From NCBI GenBank assembly GCA_902765025.1, contig CACWYC010000006.1, positions 1 through 64,000 of the forward strand: DNA of 64,000 nt. Direction: 5' to 3'. Both the position numbers and the translations under genes were made by a program. The DNA comes from Oscillospiraceae bacterium. Lineage in GTDB: Bacteria > Bacillota > Clostridia > Oscillospirales > Oscillospiraceae. Positions 1-9,560 of the stretch are shown piece by piece (the first letter of the stretch is position 1; every line of letters starts with the position of its first letter). Under the pieces are notes generated by a model that saw nothing but the letters and a program-made list of their open reading frames with translations, was not told the DNA's origin and ran no database searches.

Positions 1-1404
1 ATGGCCTTCACTGGTATTGTACAGATAGGTCAGAGTAGGAACGTTGGTGAACTTCTGGGTGGACTCGTCGTAATTGTAGTACTTCTTCAGGGTCTCGATA
101 GCAGAATCATAGTTGCTCTGAAGAGCATCAGCAGAAACGTCGTAATATCCGACGTAATCTTTGCTGCTGCCTGCATTCTGATAGAACTGAGTCTTTCCGT
201 CAGCATCGGTCAGACCCATGGCAACAAAGGAAGAAGCGGGAACCTGTCCGCCCTGAACGATGCTGTCGCAGATGTAGTTACGGTCGAACAGCAGGCTGAT
301 GGCATTGCGGATCTCTTCGCGGGCCTTTTCAGCATCGGCGCCGGTCAGGCCGGAATCTTCCGGAAGGATATCCTGGTCAACGTTCCAGCAAACATAGTAG
401 GTACCCAGCTGGCCGTCGATCTTTAACTCATCCGGATATTTCTCTTTCAGAGATGCGATTTCGTTGGTAGGAACGTCATCGATCATCTGCCAGTCTCCGT
501 TTTCGAAGTTGGTCAGCATGTTGTTGGCATCATCGGACAGATAGAAGTTGATCTCGGGCATGGTGACTTTATCTTTGTCGATGTAGTTGTCGTTCTTGTC
601 CAGAGTGATCAGACTGTTATGATTCCAGGCAGTCATGACATAAGGACCGTTGCCGATATAGGTAGAAGGATCGGTAGCCCAGTTCTCATTGGAAACCACG
701 TCCTCACGAACAGGCATGTAGGTCGGGAATGCCAGCAGCTCGTTCCAGTAAGGAACCATGTTGATGGTGGTGACTTCCAGAGTCTTATCGTCGACCGCTT
801 TTACATTCAGGGTCGCATCCGGATTAACGGGCTCCTCGATTTCGTTTCCGTCATCGTCTTTCTTGCCCGTGTCCTTCATTTCCCACATATCTGCATAACC
901 GTCAACGACTTCGAACATATATCCGTAGTCGGAAGCGGTATCCGGAGAAGCGGCTCTGTTCCAGGCAAATACGAAATCGGAAGCCGTTACGTCTTTGCCA
1001 TCGGACCATTTCAGTCCGTCACGCAGTTTGTAGGTATAGGTTACGGTTCCGTCAGCATTCTCAACGCCGTCCGGCAGTTCTTCCGCGCAGTCGGGAACGA
1101 TCTCGAGCGCACCGGAATCGTCTTTTTCCCACTTGGCAAGGCCGGAGAACATATGGCTGATCAGGGTCGCGCCGTCTACAGCGCTGTTAAGGGCAGGATC
1201 AAGAGTCTGAGGCTCAGAAGCAAGGCAGACATTAAGTGCCTGTCCGTCGCTGGTGCCTTCAGTTGTGGTACCGGAAGCTTCAGCAGCCGTCGATTCTTCT
1301 GTTGAAGCTTCACCGGTGCTTCCGTTATTCTGAGCAGAATCGCCGCAGGCGGTAAGGCTCAGGATCATTGCTGCACAAAGCAGTATGGCAATGATCTTTT
1401 TCAT
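1..1404 (-). CDS. Peptide ABC transporter substrate-binding lipoprotein (3' end outside window)
   Basis: The gene starts at 1404 and is cut by the left edge, leaving 468 codons. It opens with a signal peptide ending in a lipobox (LSLTAC, lipidated Cys about residue 20), then a Ser/Thr/Glu-rich linker. A family 5 extracellular solute-binding domain follows, with LASEPQTLDPALNS and LRDGLKWSDGKDVTASDFVFAW typical of OppA/DppA proteins. It should capture oligopeptides at the outer face of the membrane. It lies downstream of the opp ATPase genes, beyond a hairpin, so it may be transcribed separately. Its base composition (about 50% GC by eye) and codon choice differ from the 60-65% GC opp genes beside it, which suggests recent acquisition, recombination or an assembly join. 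The family is clear; the peptide specificity is not. Confidence 0.9.
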   Translation of the reverse strand, partial: MKKIIAILLCAAMILSLTACGDSAQNNGSTGEASTEESTAAEASGTTTEGTSDGQALNVCLASEPQTLDPALNSAVDGATLISHMFSGLAKWEKDDSGALEIVPDCAEELPDGVENADGTVTYTYKLRDGLKWSDGKDVTASDFVFAWNRAASPDTASDYGYMFEVVDGYADMWEMKDTGKKDDDGNEIEEPVNPDATLNVKAVDDKTLEVTTINMVPYWNELLAFPTYMPVREDVVSNENWATDPSTYIGNGPYVMTAWNHNSLITLDKNDNYIDKDKVTMPEINFYLSDDANNMLTNFENGDWQMIDDVPTNEIASLKEKYPDELKIDGQLGTYYVCWNVDQDILPEDSGLTGADAEKAREEIRNAISLLFDRNYICDSIVQGGQVPASSFVAMGLTDADGKTQFYQNAGSSKDYVGYYDVSADALQSNYDSAIETLKKYYNYDESTQKFTNVPTLTYLYNTSEGH

Positions 1405-1444
1405 GGTAAGGTTTCTCCTTTCAAATTTTATCTATCTATTCAAA

Positions 1445-1476
1445 CCGTCTCAGGCTTTCCCTATAGTCTGAGACGG
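1445..1476 (-). terminator. Hairpin after the opp operon
   Basis: A perfect 9-bp inverted repeat (CCGTCTCAG / CTGAGACGG) lies 17 bases past the stop of the last opp ATPase gene. On the minus strand it is followed by TTTGAATAG, a weak U-tract. It probably ends or attenuates opp transcription before the second binding-protein gene. Confidence 0.6.
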
Positions 1477-1493
1477 AAAGAATCAAAATAAGA

Positions 1494-2537
1494 TCAATCG
1501 TTGATCTCTTCTGCCAGATGGCAGGCAACGAAGTGTCCTTTGGACAGTTCTTTAAACTCGGGCATACTTTCCGAGCAGACGGGCTTTGCGTAAGGGCATC
1601 TGGTGTGGAAAGGGCAGCCGCTCGGCGCATGCAGAGGGCTGGGGATCTCTCCTGTCAGCTGGACCCTTTTATTGGCCCTGGCCGTTTTGGGATCCGGCAC
1701 GGGCACTGCGGAGATCAGCGCCTTGGAATAAGGATGCAGGGGATGATCGTAGATGGCGCTCTTTGGGGCGATCTCCACCATCTTGCCCAGGTACATGACG
1801 CCCACGGTGTCGGAGATGTGCTCCACCACGGACAGGTCGTGGGAGATGAAGAGGTAGGTCAGGCCGAAGTTCTTCTGCAGCTCACGGAGCAGGTTGATGA
1901 TCTGGGCCTGGATGGACACGTCCAGGGCGGACACGGGCTCATCGCACAGGATGAACTCGGGCTTCAGCGCCAGGGCCCGGGCGATGCAGATGCGCTGGCG
2001 CTGGCCGCCGGAGAACTCGTGGGGATACCGGTCCTTGTGGAACTCCTGGAGGCCGCACTGCTTCATGATGTCGGTGATATAATCATCGAACTCCGCGGCG
2101 GGGACGATATTGTGCTCACGGACGGCCTCGCCGATGATCTCGCCCACGGGCAGGCGGGGAGACAGGCTGGAATAGGGGTCCTGGAAGATGATTTGCAGCT
2201 TGGGGCGCAGCTTGCGCAGCTCGCTGCTGCTGAGGGAGAAGATGTCCTGGCCGTTGAACAGCACCTGGCCGGAGGTCTTGTCGTGGAGGCGGAGGATGGT
2301 GCGGCCGATGGTGCTCTTGCCGCAGCCGGACTCGCCCACCAGGCCCATGGTGGTGCCCCGCTTGATGTGGAAGCTGACGCCGTCCACCGCCTTGACCTGG
2401 CCCACGGTGCGGCCGAAGAAGCCGCCCTTGATGGGGAAGTATTTCACCAGGTTCTTTACTTCCAGCAAATAGTCCTCGCCGTCCACGGTGGGGATGGCCT
2501 GGTTCTCCCGGAGGTCATTCTGATTGGTATTGGACAT
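1494..2537 (-). CDS. oppF: Oligopeptide ABC transporter ATP-binding protein, OppF type
   Basis: This 347-aa cytoplasmic ATPase would power peptide import with its OppD-like partner. It has Walker [10 protein letters not shown] (68-76), the signature FSGGQRQR (175-182), Walker B FILCDEP (195-201) and the H-loop ISHDLS. The C-terminal oligopeptide-transporter domain carries four cysteines (308, 314, 321, 339). Cysteines at comparable positions bind a [4Fe-4S] cluster in some DppD homologues; whether they do so here is inference. The start lies 2 bases after the stop of the upstream ATPase gene, so the two are probably translationally coupled. The last roughly 250 bases of the gene look less GC-rich than the rest. 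Confidence 0.92.
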   Translation of the reverse strand: MSNTNQNDLRENQAIPTVDGEDYLLEVKNLVKYFPIKGGFFGRTVGQVKAVDGVSFHIKRGTTMGLVGESGCGKSTIGRTILRLHDKTSGQVLFNGQDIFSLSSSELRKLRPKLQIIFQDPYSSLSPRLPVGEIIGEAVREHNIVPAAEFDDYITDIMKQCGLQEFHKDRYPHEFSGGQRQRICIARALALKPEFILCDEPVSALDVSIQAQIINLLRELQKNFGLTYLFISHDLSVVEHISDTVGVMYLGKMVEIAPKSAIYDHPLHPYSKALISAVPVPDPKTARANKRVQLTGEIPSPLHAPSGCPFHTRCPYAKPVCSESMPEFKELSKGHFVACHLAEEIND

Positions 2538-2539
2538 GC

Positions 2540-3688
2540 TTACTTGGCCTCCTTCCCGTCAAAACGATAGCAGCTGACAAAGTGGGTGTCGGAAATCTGG
2601 ATTTCCTTGGGATATTCGCCGCTGCACTGCTCCACGCACATCTCGCAGCGGTCGCGGAAGTAGCAGTACTTGGGCATGTTGATGGGGTTGGGCACCTTGC
2701 CGGGGATGGAATAGAGCTCATCCACCTTTTTGCCCACCACGGGCTTGGAGTTCATCAGGCCGATGGTGTAGGGATGGGCGGGATGATAGAAGATGTCCTC
2801 CGCGGTGCCCTTTTCCACCACGCGGCCGGCGTACATGACCACCACGTAGTCCGCCATCTCGGCGATGACGCCCAGGTCGTGGGTGATGAACATGATGGAG
2901 GAGTTGGTCTTGTTCTTGAGCTGACGGAGCAGGTCCAGAATCTGGGCCTGGATGGTCACATCCAGGGCGGTGGTGGGCTCGTCGGCGATGATGATGCGGG
3001 GGTTGCAGGCCAGGGCCATGGCGATGACCACGCGCTGGCGCATACCGCCGGACAACTCGTGGGGGTACATGCGGTACACGCCCTCGCTGTTGGCGATGCC
3101 CACCATCTCCAGCAGCTCGATGGTGCGGGCCTTGAACTGCTCCTCGGTGCGGTGATCGTCGTCGTGGAGCTTCAGCACCTCCTCAATCTGCTCGCCGATG
3201 CGGAACACGGGGTTGAGGGCGGTCATGGGCTCCTGGAAAATCATGGACACGTAGTTGCCCCGCAGCTTCTGCATGACGGAGTTGGGGGCCTTGGTGACAT
3301 CGTAGGCCTTGTCGCCGCCGATGTTGAGGCGGATTTCGCCCTCCACGGTCTGGCCCTGGGGCCGCTGCAGCAGCTGCATCAGGGACAGGCTGGTGACGCT
3401 CTTGCCGCAGCCGGACTCGCCCACCACGCCCACGGTCTTGCCGATGGGCACGTTGAAGCTGACGCCGTCTACGGCCCGGACCACGCCGGTGTCGGTGAAG
3501 AAGTAGCTGTGGAGATTATCGAACTCCACGGCGTTATTGGGGTCGTGCATCTTGGTGAGATACTCGGACTCGGGCACGTTCTTGCGCTTGCGGGCCTTTT
3601 CGTAGGCGTTGGTAATCTTGCGGTTCTCGCGGGAGATACGCCGGGACTCTTTTGCGGAGAGATAACCGTCATTCTTTTTCTTTGCCAT
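2540..3688 (-). CDS. oppD: Oligopeptide ABC transporter ATP-binding protein, OppD type
   Basis: This 382-aa ATPase is the second nucleotide-binding subunit of the peptide importer. It has Walker A GESGCGKS, signature ELSGGMRQR, Walker [13 protein letters not shown] and a C-terminal cysteine-rich oligopeptide domain ([15 protein letters not shown]). About 50 charged residues ([20 protein letters not shown] and onward) precede the ABC domain, which is longer than usual for OppD and may be a tail contacting the membrane or permease. The start at 3688 has an AGGAGG-type ribosome site. It lies between the permease gene oppC and oppF in the same operon. Confidence 0.92.
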   Translation of the reverse strand: MAKKKNDGYLSAKESRRISRENRKITNAYEKARKRKNVPESEYLTKMHDPNNAVEFDNLHSYFFTDTGVVRAVDGVSFNVPIGKTVGVVGESGCGKSVTSLSLMQLLQRPQGQTVEGEIRLNIGGDKAYDVTKAPNSVMQKLRGNYVSMIFQEPMTALNPVFRIGEQIEEVLKLHDDDHRTEEQFKARTIELLEMVGIANSEGVYRMYPHELSGGMRQRVVIAMALACNPRIIIADEPTTALDVTIQAQILDLLRQLKNKTNSSIMFITHDLGVIAEMADYVVVMYAGRVVEKGTAEDIFYHPAHPYTIGLMNSKPVVGKKVDELYSIPGKVPNPINMPKYCYFRDRCEMCVEQCSGEYPKEIQISDTHFVSCYRFDGKEAK

Positions 3689-3701
3689 TTCGCGTACCTC
3701 C

Positions 3702-5309
3702 TTATCGCTTCATCTTGGGGTCGAAGGCGTCACGCAGGCCATCGCCCACCAGGTTGAACGCCAGCACCGTCAGCAGGATGCAGATACCGGCGGGAATCCA
3801 GATGAACCAGTAGTTCTGCAGCACGAAGGTGTTATTCACGTCGTTGATGATATTGCCCCAGGAGGCGAAGGGGAACTTGACGCCCAGGCCCAGGAAGCTG
3901 AGGGTGGCCTCGATGAGGATGGTGCTGCCGATGCCCATGGTGCAGGACACGATGAGCTGGGGGATGACATTGGGCACCAGGTGCTTGAAGATGCGGCGGG
4001 ACACCCGCAGGCCGCTGGCCTCGGTGGCCACCATGAACTCCTGCTCACGCAGGCCCAGAATCTGGCCGCGGACCAGGCGGGCCATGCCGGGCCAGCCCAG
4101 GAAGCCCAGAATCAGCATCAGGTACAGCATGCGGATCTGGGGATCGACGCCCATGGTGTCCATGGCGGCGCCCAGGATGATGATGATGGGGGTGGAGGGG
4201 ATACAATAGAAAATATCCACGATACGCATGATGAGGAAGTCCACCCACTTGCCGAAGTAGCCGGCAAGGCCGCCCAGGATCACGCCGATGATGAGGGAGA
4301 TCAGCTCCACGATGAAGCCGATGACCAGGGACACCCGGCCGCCGTACATCAGGCGGGTCAGCATGTCCATGCCGTTACGGTCGGTGCCCAGCCAGTGCTT
4401 GGCGGAGGGGGCGGCGTAGCGGTCGTAGGTGCGGGTGGCGGTCTCCTGGCGCACCACCCAGTTCTTCACGTCGGGCTTATAGTCGATGAAATACTCGCTC
4501 TCGCCGTTTTCATCGGTGAAGGTGAACTTATCCGCGCCGCTCTCCAGGGCGATAACGAGCTGTTCCTGGAAGTCACGGCTGAGGAAGATGTCGGGGGAGA
4601 TGGGGTTGATGACGTAGCGGCTGACGAAGGCAACCTCCTCACCGCCCTTTTCCACCACGCCGCCCTCGGCGATGGTGTACTGCTCGCCACCCAGCTCAAA
4701 GGCGTTCTCGTCGTTGGTGTACGCCTTCAGGGTGGCGAACACCAGGTCGAAGGGCAGCTTCTGGCCCTCCACGCTGGAGGTGACCACGTCCTTGTAGCCG
4801 ATGCCCACCAGGGTGGCCTGGCCGTCGGTGGTGACGGAGTAGAAATCCTCGCCCTCACGGTTGACGTGGTAGGTGGTGTCACGGTAGGTGACGGCGTCCT
4901 GGCCGGTGGTAACGGCCAGCACCACCTGGGCCTGGATGGCGGAGTCGAACTTGGCGTCGCCGGAGGCCAGGAAGCGGAAGTCGTTATTCCGGACGGCGCC
5001 GGCGTACTCCTTCTTCTGGATGGTCTCGGTGTAGAAGAGCTGGTCCTCGGCATAGGGGGAGATGACGCCGCCCAGGAAGGAGAACAGGAACATGACGGCC
5101 AGAATCACCAGGCCCACCACGGCGATGCGGTTGCGGAAGAACCGCTTGGCCACCATGGCGCCGGGGGACAGCACCTTGACGCGGCGGTCGTCGTTGAGGG
5201 AATACTCCTCCTCGGAGGCGGCGGTGGTGTCCACCGCAGTCTGGGCCTCGGCCTGCTCGTTGAGCTTGCTCGCCAGGATGTCGTTTTTATCTTTATCGTT
5301 GAATTTCAT
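3702..5309 (-). CDS. oppC: Oligopeptide ABC transporter permease, OppC type, with large extracytoplasmic insert
   Basis: This 535-aa permease is far longer than the roughly 300 aa usual for OppC. An N-terminal cytoplasmic segment and TM1 (about 60-85, VVGLVILAVMFLFSFLGGV) are followed by a polar insert of about 200 residues (about 90-290) with no membrane segment. The standard DppC core then follows (HWLGTDRNGMDMLTRLMYGG, further TM helices, and an EAA loop around EASGLRVSRRIFKHLVPN). The insert should lie outside the cell, where it could contact the binding protein. The gene sits between oppB and oppD. The permease assignment is firm; the role of the insert is unknown. Confidence 0.9.
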   Translation of the reverse strand: MKFNDKDKNDILASKLNEQAEAQTAVDTTAASEEEYSLNDDRRVKVLSPGAMVAKRFFRNRIAVVGLVILAVMFLFSFLGGVISPYAEDQLFYTETIQKKEYAGAVRNNDFRFLASGDAKFDSAIQAQVVLAVTTGQDAVTYRDTTYHVNREGEDFYSVTTDGQATLVGIGYKDVVTSSVEGQKLPFDLVFATLKAYTNDENAFELGGEQYTIAEGGVVEKGGEEVAFVSRYVINPISPDIFLSRDFQEQLVIALESGADKFTFTDENGESEYFIDYKPDVKNWVVRQETATRTYDRYAAPSAKHWLGTDRNGMDMLTRLMYGGRVSLVIGFIVELISLIIGVILGGLAGYFGKWVDFLIMRIVDIFYCIPSTPIIIILGAAMDTMGVDPQIRMLYLMLILGFLGWPGMARLVRGQILGLREQEFMVATEASGLRVSRRIFKHLVPNVIPQLIVSCTMGIGSTILIEATLSFLGLGVKFPFASWGNIINDVNNTFVLQNYWFIWIPAGICILLTVLAFNLVGDGLRDAFDPKMKR

Positions 5310-5327
5310 CGTGGCATCCTCCCCTCG

Positions 5328-6314
5328 TTAAGACAGACGGACCCGGGGGTCCACCACCGCGTACAGCAGGTCGGCAATCAGGTTGCCCAGCAGCGTGAGA
5401 ATGGCGATAAAGGCCAGGTAGAACATGGAGAACGGGATGTCGCCGCCCACCATGGCGTTGTAAGACGTGTAGCCGATGCCGGGGATGGCATAGAGGGTCT
5501 CGGTGATGAGGGCGCCGGAGAACAGGCCCGGCAGGGAGCCGCCCAGGATGGTGACCAGGGGGATGAGGGTGTTGCGGAAGGCGTGCTTATAGATGACGGT
5601 GTGCTCATCCAGGCCCTTGGCCCGGGCGGTGCGGATATAGTCGGCGCTCATGACCTCCAGCATATTGGTGCGGGTATAGCGCATAAGGCCGCCGATGGAC
5701 AGCACCACCAGCGTGACGATGGGCAGCACCAAATGGTGGGCCTTATCCAAAAACTGGCCCATGGGGGACAGGCGCTCGTAGTTGCGGCCCACCAGGCCGA
5801 ACAGGTCGAACCAGCCCAGCTTCACGCTGAACACCAGCTTCAAAAGGGAGGCGAAGAAGAAGGTGGGCAGGGAGATACCGGCCAGGGCAACGATGGACAC
5901 GGTATAGTCGGTGACGGAATACTGCTTGGTAGCCGCCAGAATACCCAGGGGAATGGAGATGATGATCTCGAAGAACATGACGATGAGGCCCATCCAGAAG
6001 GACAACCACACGGTGTCATGGAACTTCTCGATGACAGGCACGGTATAGAACCAGCTGTCGCCGTGATTGCCGGTGATGAAGTTGCCCAGCCAGCCGAAAT
6101 AGCCGGCCAGATAGCCCTTATCCATACCATACTGGGCCTCCAACTGGGCCAGCCACTCCTGATAGGTCTTGGAGCCGGGGCGCTGGGACATCTGCCGGGC
6201 CACGTTCTCCAGATAAGAGGTGGGCAGGCAGCGCAGGATGATATAGATCACCAGCATCACGAAGAAAAAGATGAGGGCGGAATAAAGCAGACGCTTTATG
6301 ATGTATTTATGCAT
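5328..6314 (-). CDS. oppB: Oligopeptide ABC transporter permease, OppB type
   Basis: This is the first of the two membrane subunits of the peptide importer (328 aa). It starts MHKYIIKRLLYSALIFFFVML, with a classic first TM helix. It has the binding-protein-dependent transport core, with the EAA-type loop around IRTARAKGLDEHTVIYKHAFRNTL and a C-terminal end (LIADLLYAVVDPRVRLS) matching DppB. I placed the start at 6314 rather than the ATG at 6335 because GGAGGT lies 6 bases upstream of 6314. It is followed 18 bases later by oppC. Confidence 0.92.
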   Translation of the reverse strand: MHKYIIKRLLYSALIFFFVMLVIYIILRCLPTSYLENVARQMSQRPGSKTYQEWLAQLEAQYGMDKGYLAGYFGWLGNFITGNHGDSWFYTVPVIEKFHDTVWLSFWMGLIVMFFEIIISIPLGILAATKQYSVTDYTVSIVALAGISLPTFFFASLLKLVFSVKLGWFDLFGLVGRNYERLSPMGQFLDKAHHLVLPIVTLVVLSIGGLMRYTRTNMLEVMSADYIRTARAKGLDEHTVIYKHAFRNTLIPLVTILGGSLPGLFSGALITETLYAIPGIGYTSYNAMVGGDIPFSMFYLAFIAILTLLGNLIADLLYAVVDPRVRLS

Positions 6315-6362
6315 GGGTTTACCTCCATTCGTCAAGGGTGGGGCGCCGGGATATGCTCAAAT

Positions 6363-6453
6363 CGCCGTATATCAAAAGACGGCTCTTTGGAGGGAGCTGC
6401 CCTTTGATATACGGCGTCGCCGCCGTCCCCGCGGCTTGCGCCGCGGGGACGGC
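6363..6453 (-). promoter_or_regulatory. Double hairpin between oppA and oppB
   Basis: Two perfect 14-bp inverted repeats stand side by side: 6363-6376 with 6403-6416, and 6422-6435 with 6440-6453 (GCCGTCCCCGCGGC stem, 4-base loop). Neither has a U-tract in the minus direction. Their place after the binding-protein gene fits a 3' stabiliser or partial terminator that leaves more oppA message than permease message. Confidence 0.6.
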
Positions 6454-6492
6454 AGACGTTTCGCTGTGTCAGATCAAGCGTTCAGCCTGAAC

Positions 6493-8796
6493 TCAGTTCA
6501 TCTCCAGGTTCTGAATCTCGCTCATCCAGCCATAGAAGGTGGTGATGTCGGGAGTAACAGTAGCCATGTTCACACGCTCGGTGGAGAAGATGATGGCGTT
6601 CTGACGCTGATAGACGGGGGTCTCCACGGCCCAGTCAACCACGATGTCCAGGCAGGCCTTGTACATGGCCTTGCGGTACTCCTGGTTGGTGGTGGCGCGG
6701 GCGTCCATGATCAGCTTATCCAGCTCGGGATCGGCGATGCAGTACTCATAGTTGGAACCGCCCTGGGCAGAGCCGCCCATGGGGTTCTGACCGTCGCGGG
6801 CAGTACCGGCGTTGGCCACGTCAGAGTAGTAAATCTGATACATATCGGGATCCACGGTGGCGCCCCAGGCGGCGGCCCACATATCGACCTGGATGGCGTC
6901 CAGGTTATCCCACAGATCGGAGCTGTTGGTCAGGTCCTTGATGTTCAGCTTGATGCCCAGCTCTTCCAGAGCATTGGCAGCCTCGGTGACGATCATGAAA
7001 GAGGGGTGATCGCCGGTACCGTCGCCGGGAATCCAGAAGGTGTACTCCATCTTGGCGCCCTCGGGAGCAGCGGTGACCTTGCCGTCAGTGACGGTGTAGC
7101 CGGCGGCCTCGAAGTAACCCAGAGCAGCCACCTTGGCGGCAGCGTACTTGGCCTCGGCATCCATATCGGAGGTATAGATGTCATTGCCGTTCACGTCGGT
7201 GGAGAAAGCTACCTTGTAGCCGTCATCGGCGGGACGGGGAGCGGCCCAGGAGGTGTTGGAAATGGGGTAGTTGATGACGGAAGCGCGATCGCCATAGTAG
7301 GAGTCGATGGCCACGTCACGATACACGGCAAAGATGGTGCCGAAGGCCTTACGCAGGTTCTTGGAAGCCTCGGAAGCACCGTCGCCGCCCACGGACACGT
7401 TGATGGCGTTCTGGCCGATGTAGCCGTAGCCCAGGTTGTCCACGGTGTTGGTGGTGATCTTATCGCCGGTCAGCTCGCCGCCGTTGGTCTGCTCGATGGC
7501 GGTGATGTTCTTGTCGGAGAAGGTAGGATCGGTGATGTCGATGGTGCCGGTGACGATACCGTTCAGCTTATCGTCATCGCTGTTGCACTGCACGAAGTTG
7601 ACGTACTTGGTCTTGGGCTCGCCCTGGAAGTAGTTCTCGTTGGCCTCATAGTTGATGACGCCGTTCTCGAACTTGATGAACTTGTAGGGGCCGGCACCCA
7701 TGGGCTGGGTGGTCTTGGCACGGACAGAGCTCAGGTCGCCCTTGGGGAAGCCGAAGGAGTTGTTGTCGTAGTCATACAGGTCCTTGTTGCCGTAGTAGTG
7801 CAGAGGAGCAATGGACACGCCCAGCTGATAGATAGCGGTGGCGTCGACCTTGGTCATGTGCACGCGCAGGCTGTTGTCGCCGGTCTTCTGGATACCGGTG
7901 ATGCTGGCGGCGGACTCACCGGTCTGGATACCGGTGGTGGCGTACTCGTCCAGACCGGGGAACAGGTCCTCGACGGTGGAGCCGGCGTTCTCGGTGTTGA
8001 TCATGCCGGCGACGTCAGCGCCGTAAGCGGCCTCCAGAGCGGCAGCGAACTCCTCGATGGTCTCACCGCCGAAGCCCCAGGCGGAAGCAGCGGCGTTGAT
8101 GTCACCCTCGGCGGCATAGCCGGCGCCCACGCAGTAGTCCACGATCTCCTGGGCCAGAGCGGTGGTAGCGGCGTCATACTTGCCCCAGAAAGCGGTCTGC
8201 TGCTCTTCGGTCCAATAGGTGAAGTCAGTGTTGTCGCGGCCGGCGGCATAGAGCAGGTTCAGCAGGGTGTCCATACCGCTGCGATAGGCCTCCATGCCCT
8301 CGATGGGCTGGGCATACAGGGTGCTGGAACCGTCATAGGTAGGATCGCACAGGACGTACATGGAGAAAATCACGTCGTCCACGGTCAGGGGCTCGCCATC
8401 GGAGAAGACCAGGTCATCGCGCAGAACGAAATCGTAATCCACGGTGCCGTCGGCATTCTCGGTGATGGTCAGGTCAGCGGGACCATAATAGGTATAATCA
8501 GTACCATTATAGTTGATGGTCTCGCCATCGATGCCCTTGAGGATGATGGCGCCGGTACGGTCAGAGGCCAGCAGACCCAGCTGGGTCATAGCCATGGCGT
8601 CCTGATCGTACGCAGTCTGGGAAAAGAAGGGGGAGAACTTGCTGTTGAAGGGGCTGTAGCCGACGGACAGAGTCTTGGCCTCGGCGGGAGCCTCTTCGCC
8701 CTCGTTGCTGGGGGTAGCGGTCTGGCCGCAGCCTGCGAGCAGGGCGACAACCATCACCAGCGCCAAGAGCAGAGACAAAATCTTCTTGGTGTTCAT
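6493..8796 (-). CDS. oppA: Oligopeptide ABC transporter substrate-binding lipoprotein
   Basis: This 767-aa binding protein is the first gene of the opp operon. The signal peptide ends in LLAGC (lipidated Cys22), so the mature protein should be anchored to the outer face of the membrane. The body is a family 5 solute-binding fold (LRDDLVFSDGEPLTVDDVIFSMYV, RVHMTKVDATAIYQLG, ending in FYGWMSEIQNLEMN). At 767 aa it is longer than the usual 530-600 aa; the extra length appears around residues 180-290, inside the first lobe. GGAG lies just upstream of the start at 8796. It delivers peptides to the permease and ATPases encoded downstream. Confidence 0.92.
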   Translation of the reverse strand: MNTKKILSLLLALVMVVALLAGCGQTATPSNEGEEAPAEAKTLSVGYSPFNSKFSPFFSQTAYDQDAMAMTQLGLLASDRTGAIILKGIDGETINYNGTDYTYYGPADLTITENADGTVDYDFVLRDDLVFSDGEPLTVDDVIFSMYVLCDPTYDGSSTLYAQPIEGMEAYRSGMDTLLNLLYAAGRDNTDFTYWTEEQQTAFWGKYDAATTALAQEIVDYCVGAGYAAEGDINAAASAWGFGGETIEEFAAALEAAYGADVAGMINTENAGSTVEDLFPGLDEYATTGIQTGESAASITGIQKTGDNSLRVHMTKVDATAIYQLGVSIAPLHYYGNKDLYDYDNNSFGFPKGDLSSVRAKTTQPMGAGPYKFIKFENGVINYEANENYFQGEPKTKYVNFVQCNSDDDKLNGIVTGTIDITDPTFSDKNITAIEQTNGGELTGDKITTNTVDNLGYGYIGQNAINVSVGGDGASEASKNLRKAFGTIFAVYRDVAIDSYYGDRASVINYPISNTSWAAPRPADDGYKVAFSTDVNGNDIYTSDMDAEAKYAAAKVAALGYFEAAGYTVTDGKVTAAPEGAKMEYTFWIPGDGTGDHPSFMIVTEAANALEELGIKLNIKDLTNSSDLWDNLDAIQVDMWAAAWGATVDPDMYQIYYSDVANAGTARDGQNPMGGSAQGGSNYEYCIADPELDKLIMDARATTNQEYRKAMYKACLDIVVDWAVETPVYQRQNAIIFSTERVNMATVTPDITTFYGWMSEIQNLEMN

Positions 8797-8877
8797 CTTA
8801 AATCTCCTTTTTTCAATTTTTTATTTCATGCGGCAAGCCGCAAGGAATAACGGGTCACTTTTGCGCACAAAGGCCCA

Positions 8878-8926
8878 TTATTTTCTTTCCCACACGGGAA
8901 AGAAAATAAAACAGGGTACCCTGTTT
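8878..8926 (-). terminator. Tandem palindromes with U-tract after the membrane-protein gene
   Basis: An 18-bp palindrome centred on GGTACC (8909-8926) is followed on the minus strand by TATTTTC. It partly overlaps a second perfect 14-bp inverted repeat (8878-8891 with 8896-8909). The position, 17 bases past the stop at 8943, fits a Rho-independent terminator that isolates oppA from the upstream gene. Confidence 0.7.
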
Positions 8927-8942
8927 GGGCACTTGCACGCCT

Positions 8943-9479
8943 TTATTCGGTTGTTTCGGCGGGGATAACCGCCATATCGAAGCGGCGGCGCAGGGCAAAG
9001 AGGGCCGCGCCGCTGCCCAGCAGCGCCGCCGTGGCGCAGAGGGTGGGCAGATGGAGGGGGCCTTGGCCTGTGGCGGCGTACACGATCTGCCCGGCCAGGC
9101 TCACCGCCGCCAGCAGGGCGGCCAGGAAGCTCCAGGGGGCCAGGCGGTCGATTTGATCCCGCCGCTCGTGGGTCAGCTTTTCCCCCAGGGTCAGCAGACG
9201 GACGCACCACTGCACCAGCAGCACCGCCGGCGCGATGGCTAGGGCCAGGGGAATCATCACATACCACGCCCGGAGGACGGGGGCCACCGCCAAAAGCGGC
9301 ACCAGCAGCGATGCGGCGCACAGCGCCACAAGGGCTGCCGCCAGGGGCAGACCGCGGCGGTCACGGGGCAGGACGTAGCGGTAATAATCGCCCACATAGT
9401 CCGCCACCGTGCGGAGACGGCCACGCTCGTCCAGCGCCTCATGCAGTGTATAATCCTTGCTGTATTTTCCGGATAGCAC
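8943..9479 (-). CDS. Small integral membrane protein of unknown function
   Basis: This is a 178-aa protein with a hydrophilic N terminus (SGKYSKDYTLHEALDERGRLRTV) and four predicted membrane helices in two pairs (about residues 47-65 and 72-92, then about 117-137 and 144-163). It ends in an Arg-rich cytoplasmic stretch. I do not recognise a named family. The start is taken as GTG at 9479 because GGAGG lies 6 bases upstream and the only good promoter (-10 at 9561-9566) would start transcription downstream of the alternative ATG at 9569. It is a single-gene unit ending in a clear terminator. Confidence 0.7.
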   Translation of the reverse strand: MLSGKYSKDYTLHEALDERGRLRTVADYVGDYYRYVLPRDRRGLPLAAALVALCAASLLVPLLAVAPVLRAWYVMIPLALAIAPAVLLVQWCVRLLTLGEKLTHERRDQIDRLAPWSFLAALLAAVSLAGQIVYAATGQGPLHLPTLCATAALLGSGAALFALRRRFDMAVIPAETTE

Positions 9480-9560
9480 CGCTGTCCTCCCGCATCGGCG
9501 CAGCCCCGGAGGGATACAGTTCACCCAATCCCGCAGGGGCAGGCGCCGCCATGATGGAGC

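Noticed and set aside
3981-8850. Very long plus-strand ORFs opposite the opp genes (3981-6407 and 6298-8850)
   Set aside because: They are antisense reading frames opened by GC-rich codons of real minus-strand genes; their His/Gly/Ala/Val-rich products match no family and have no ribosome sites.
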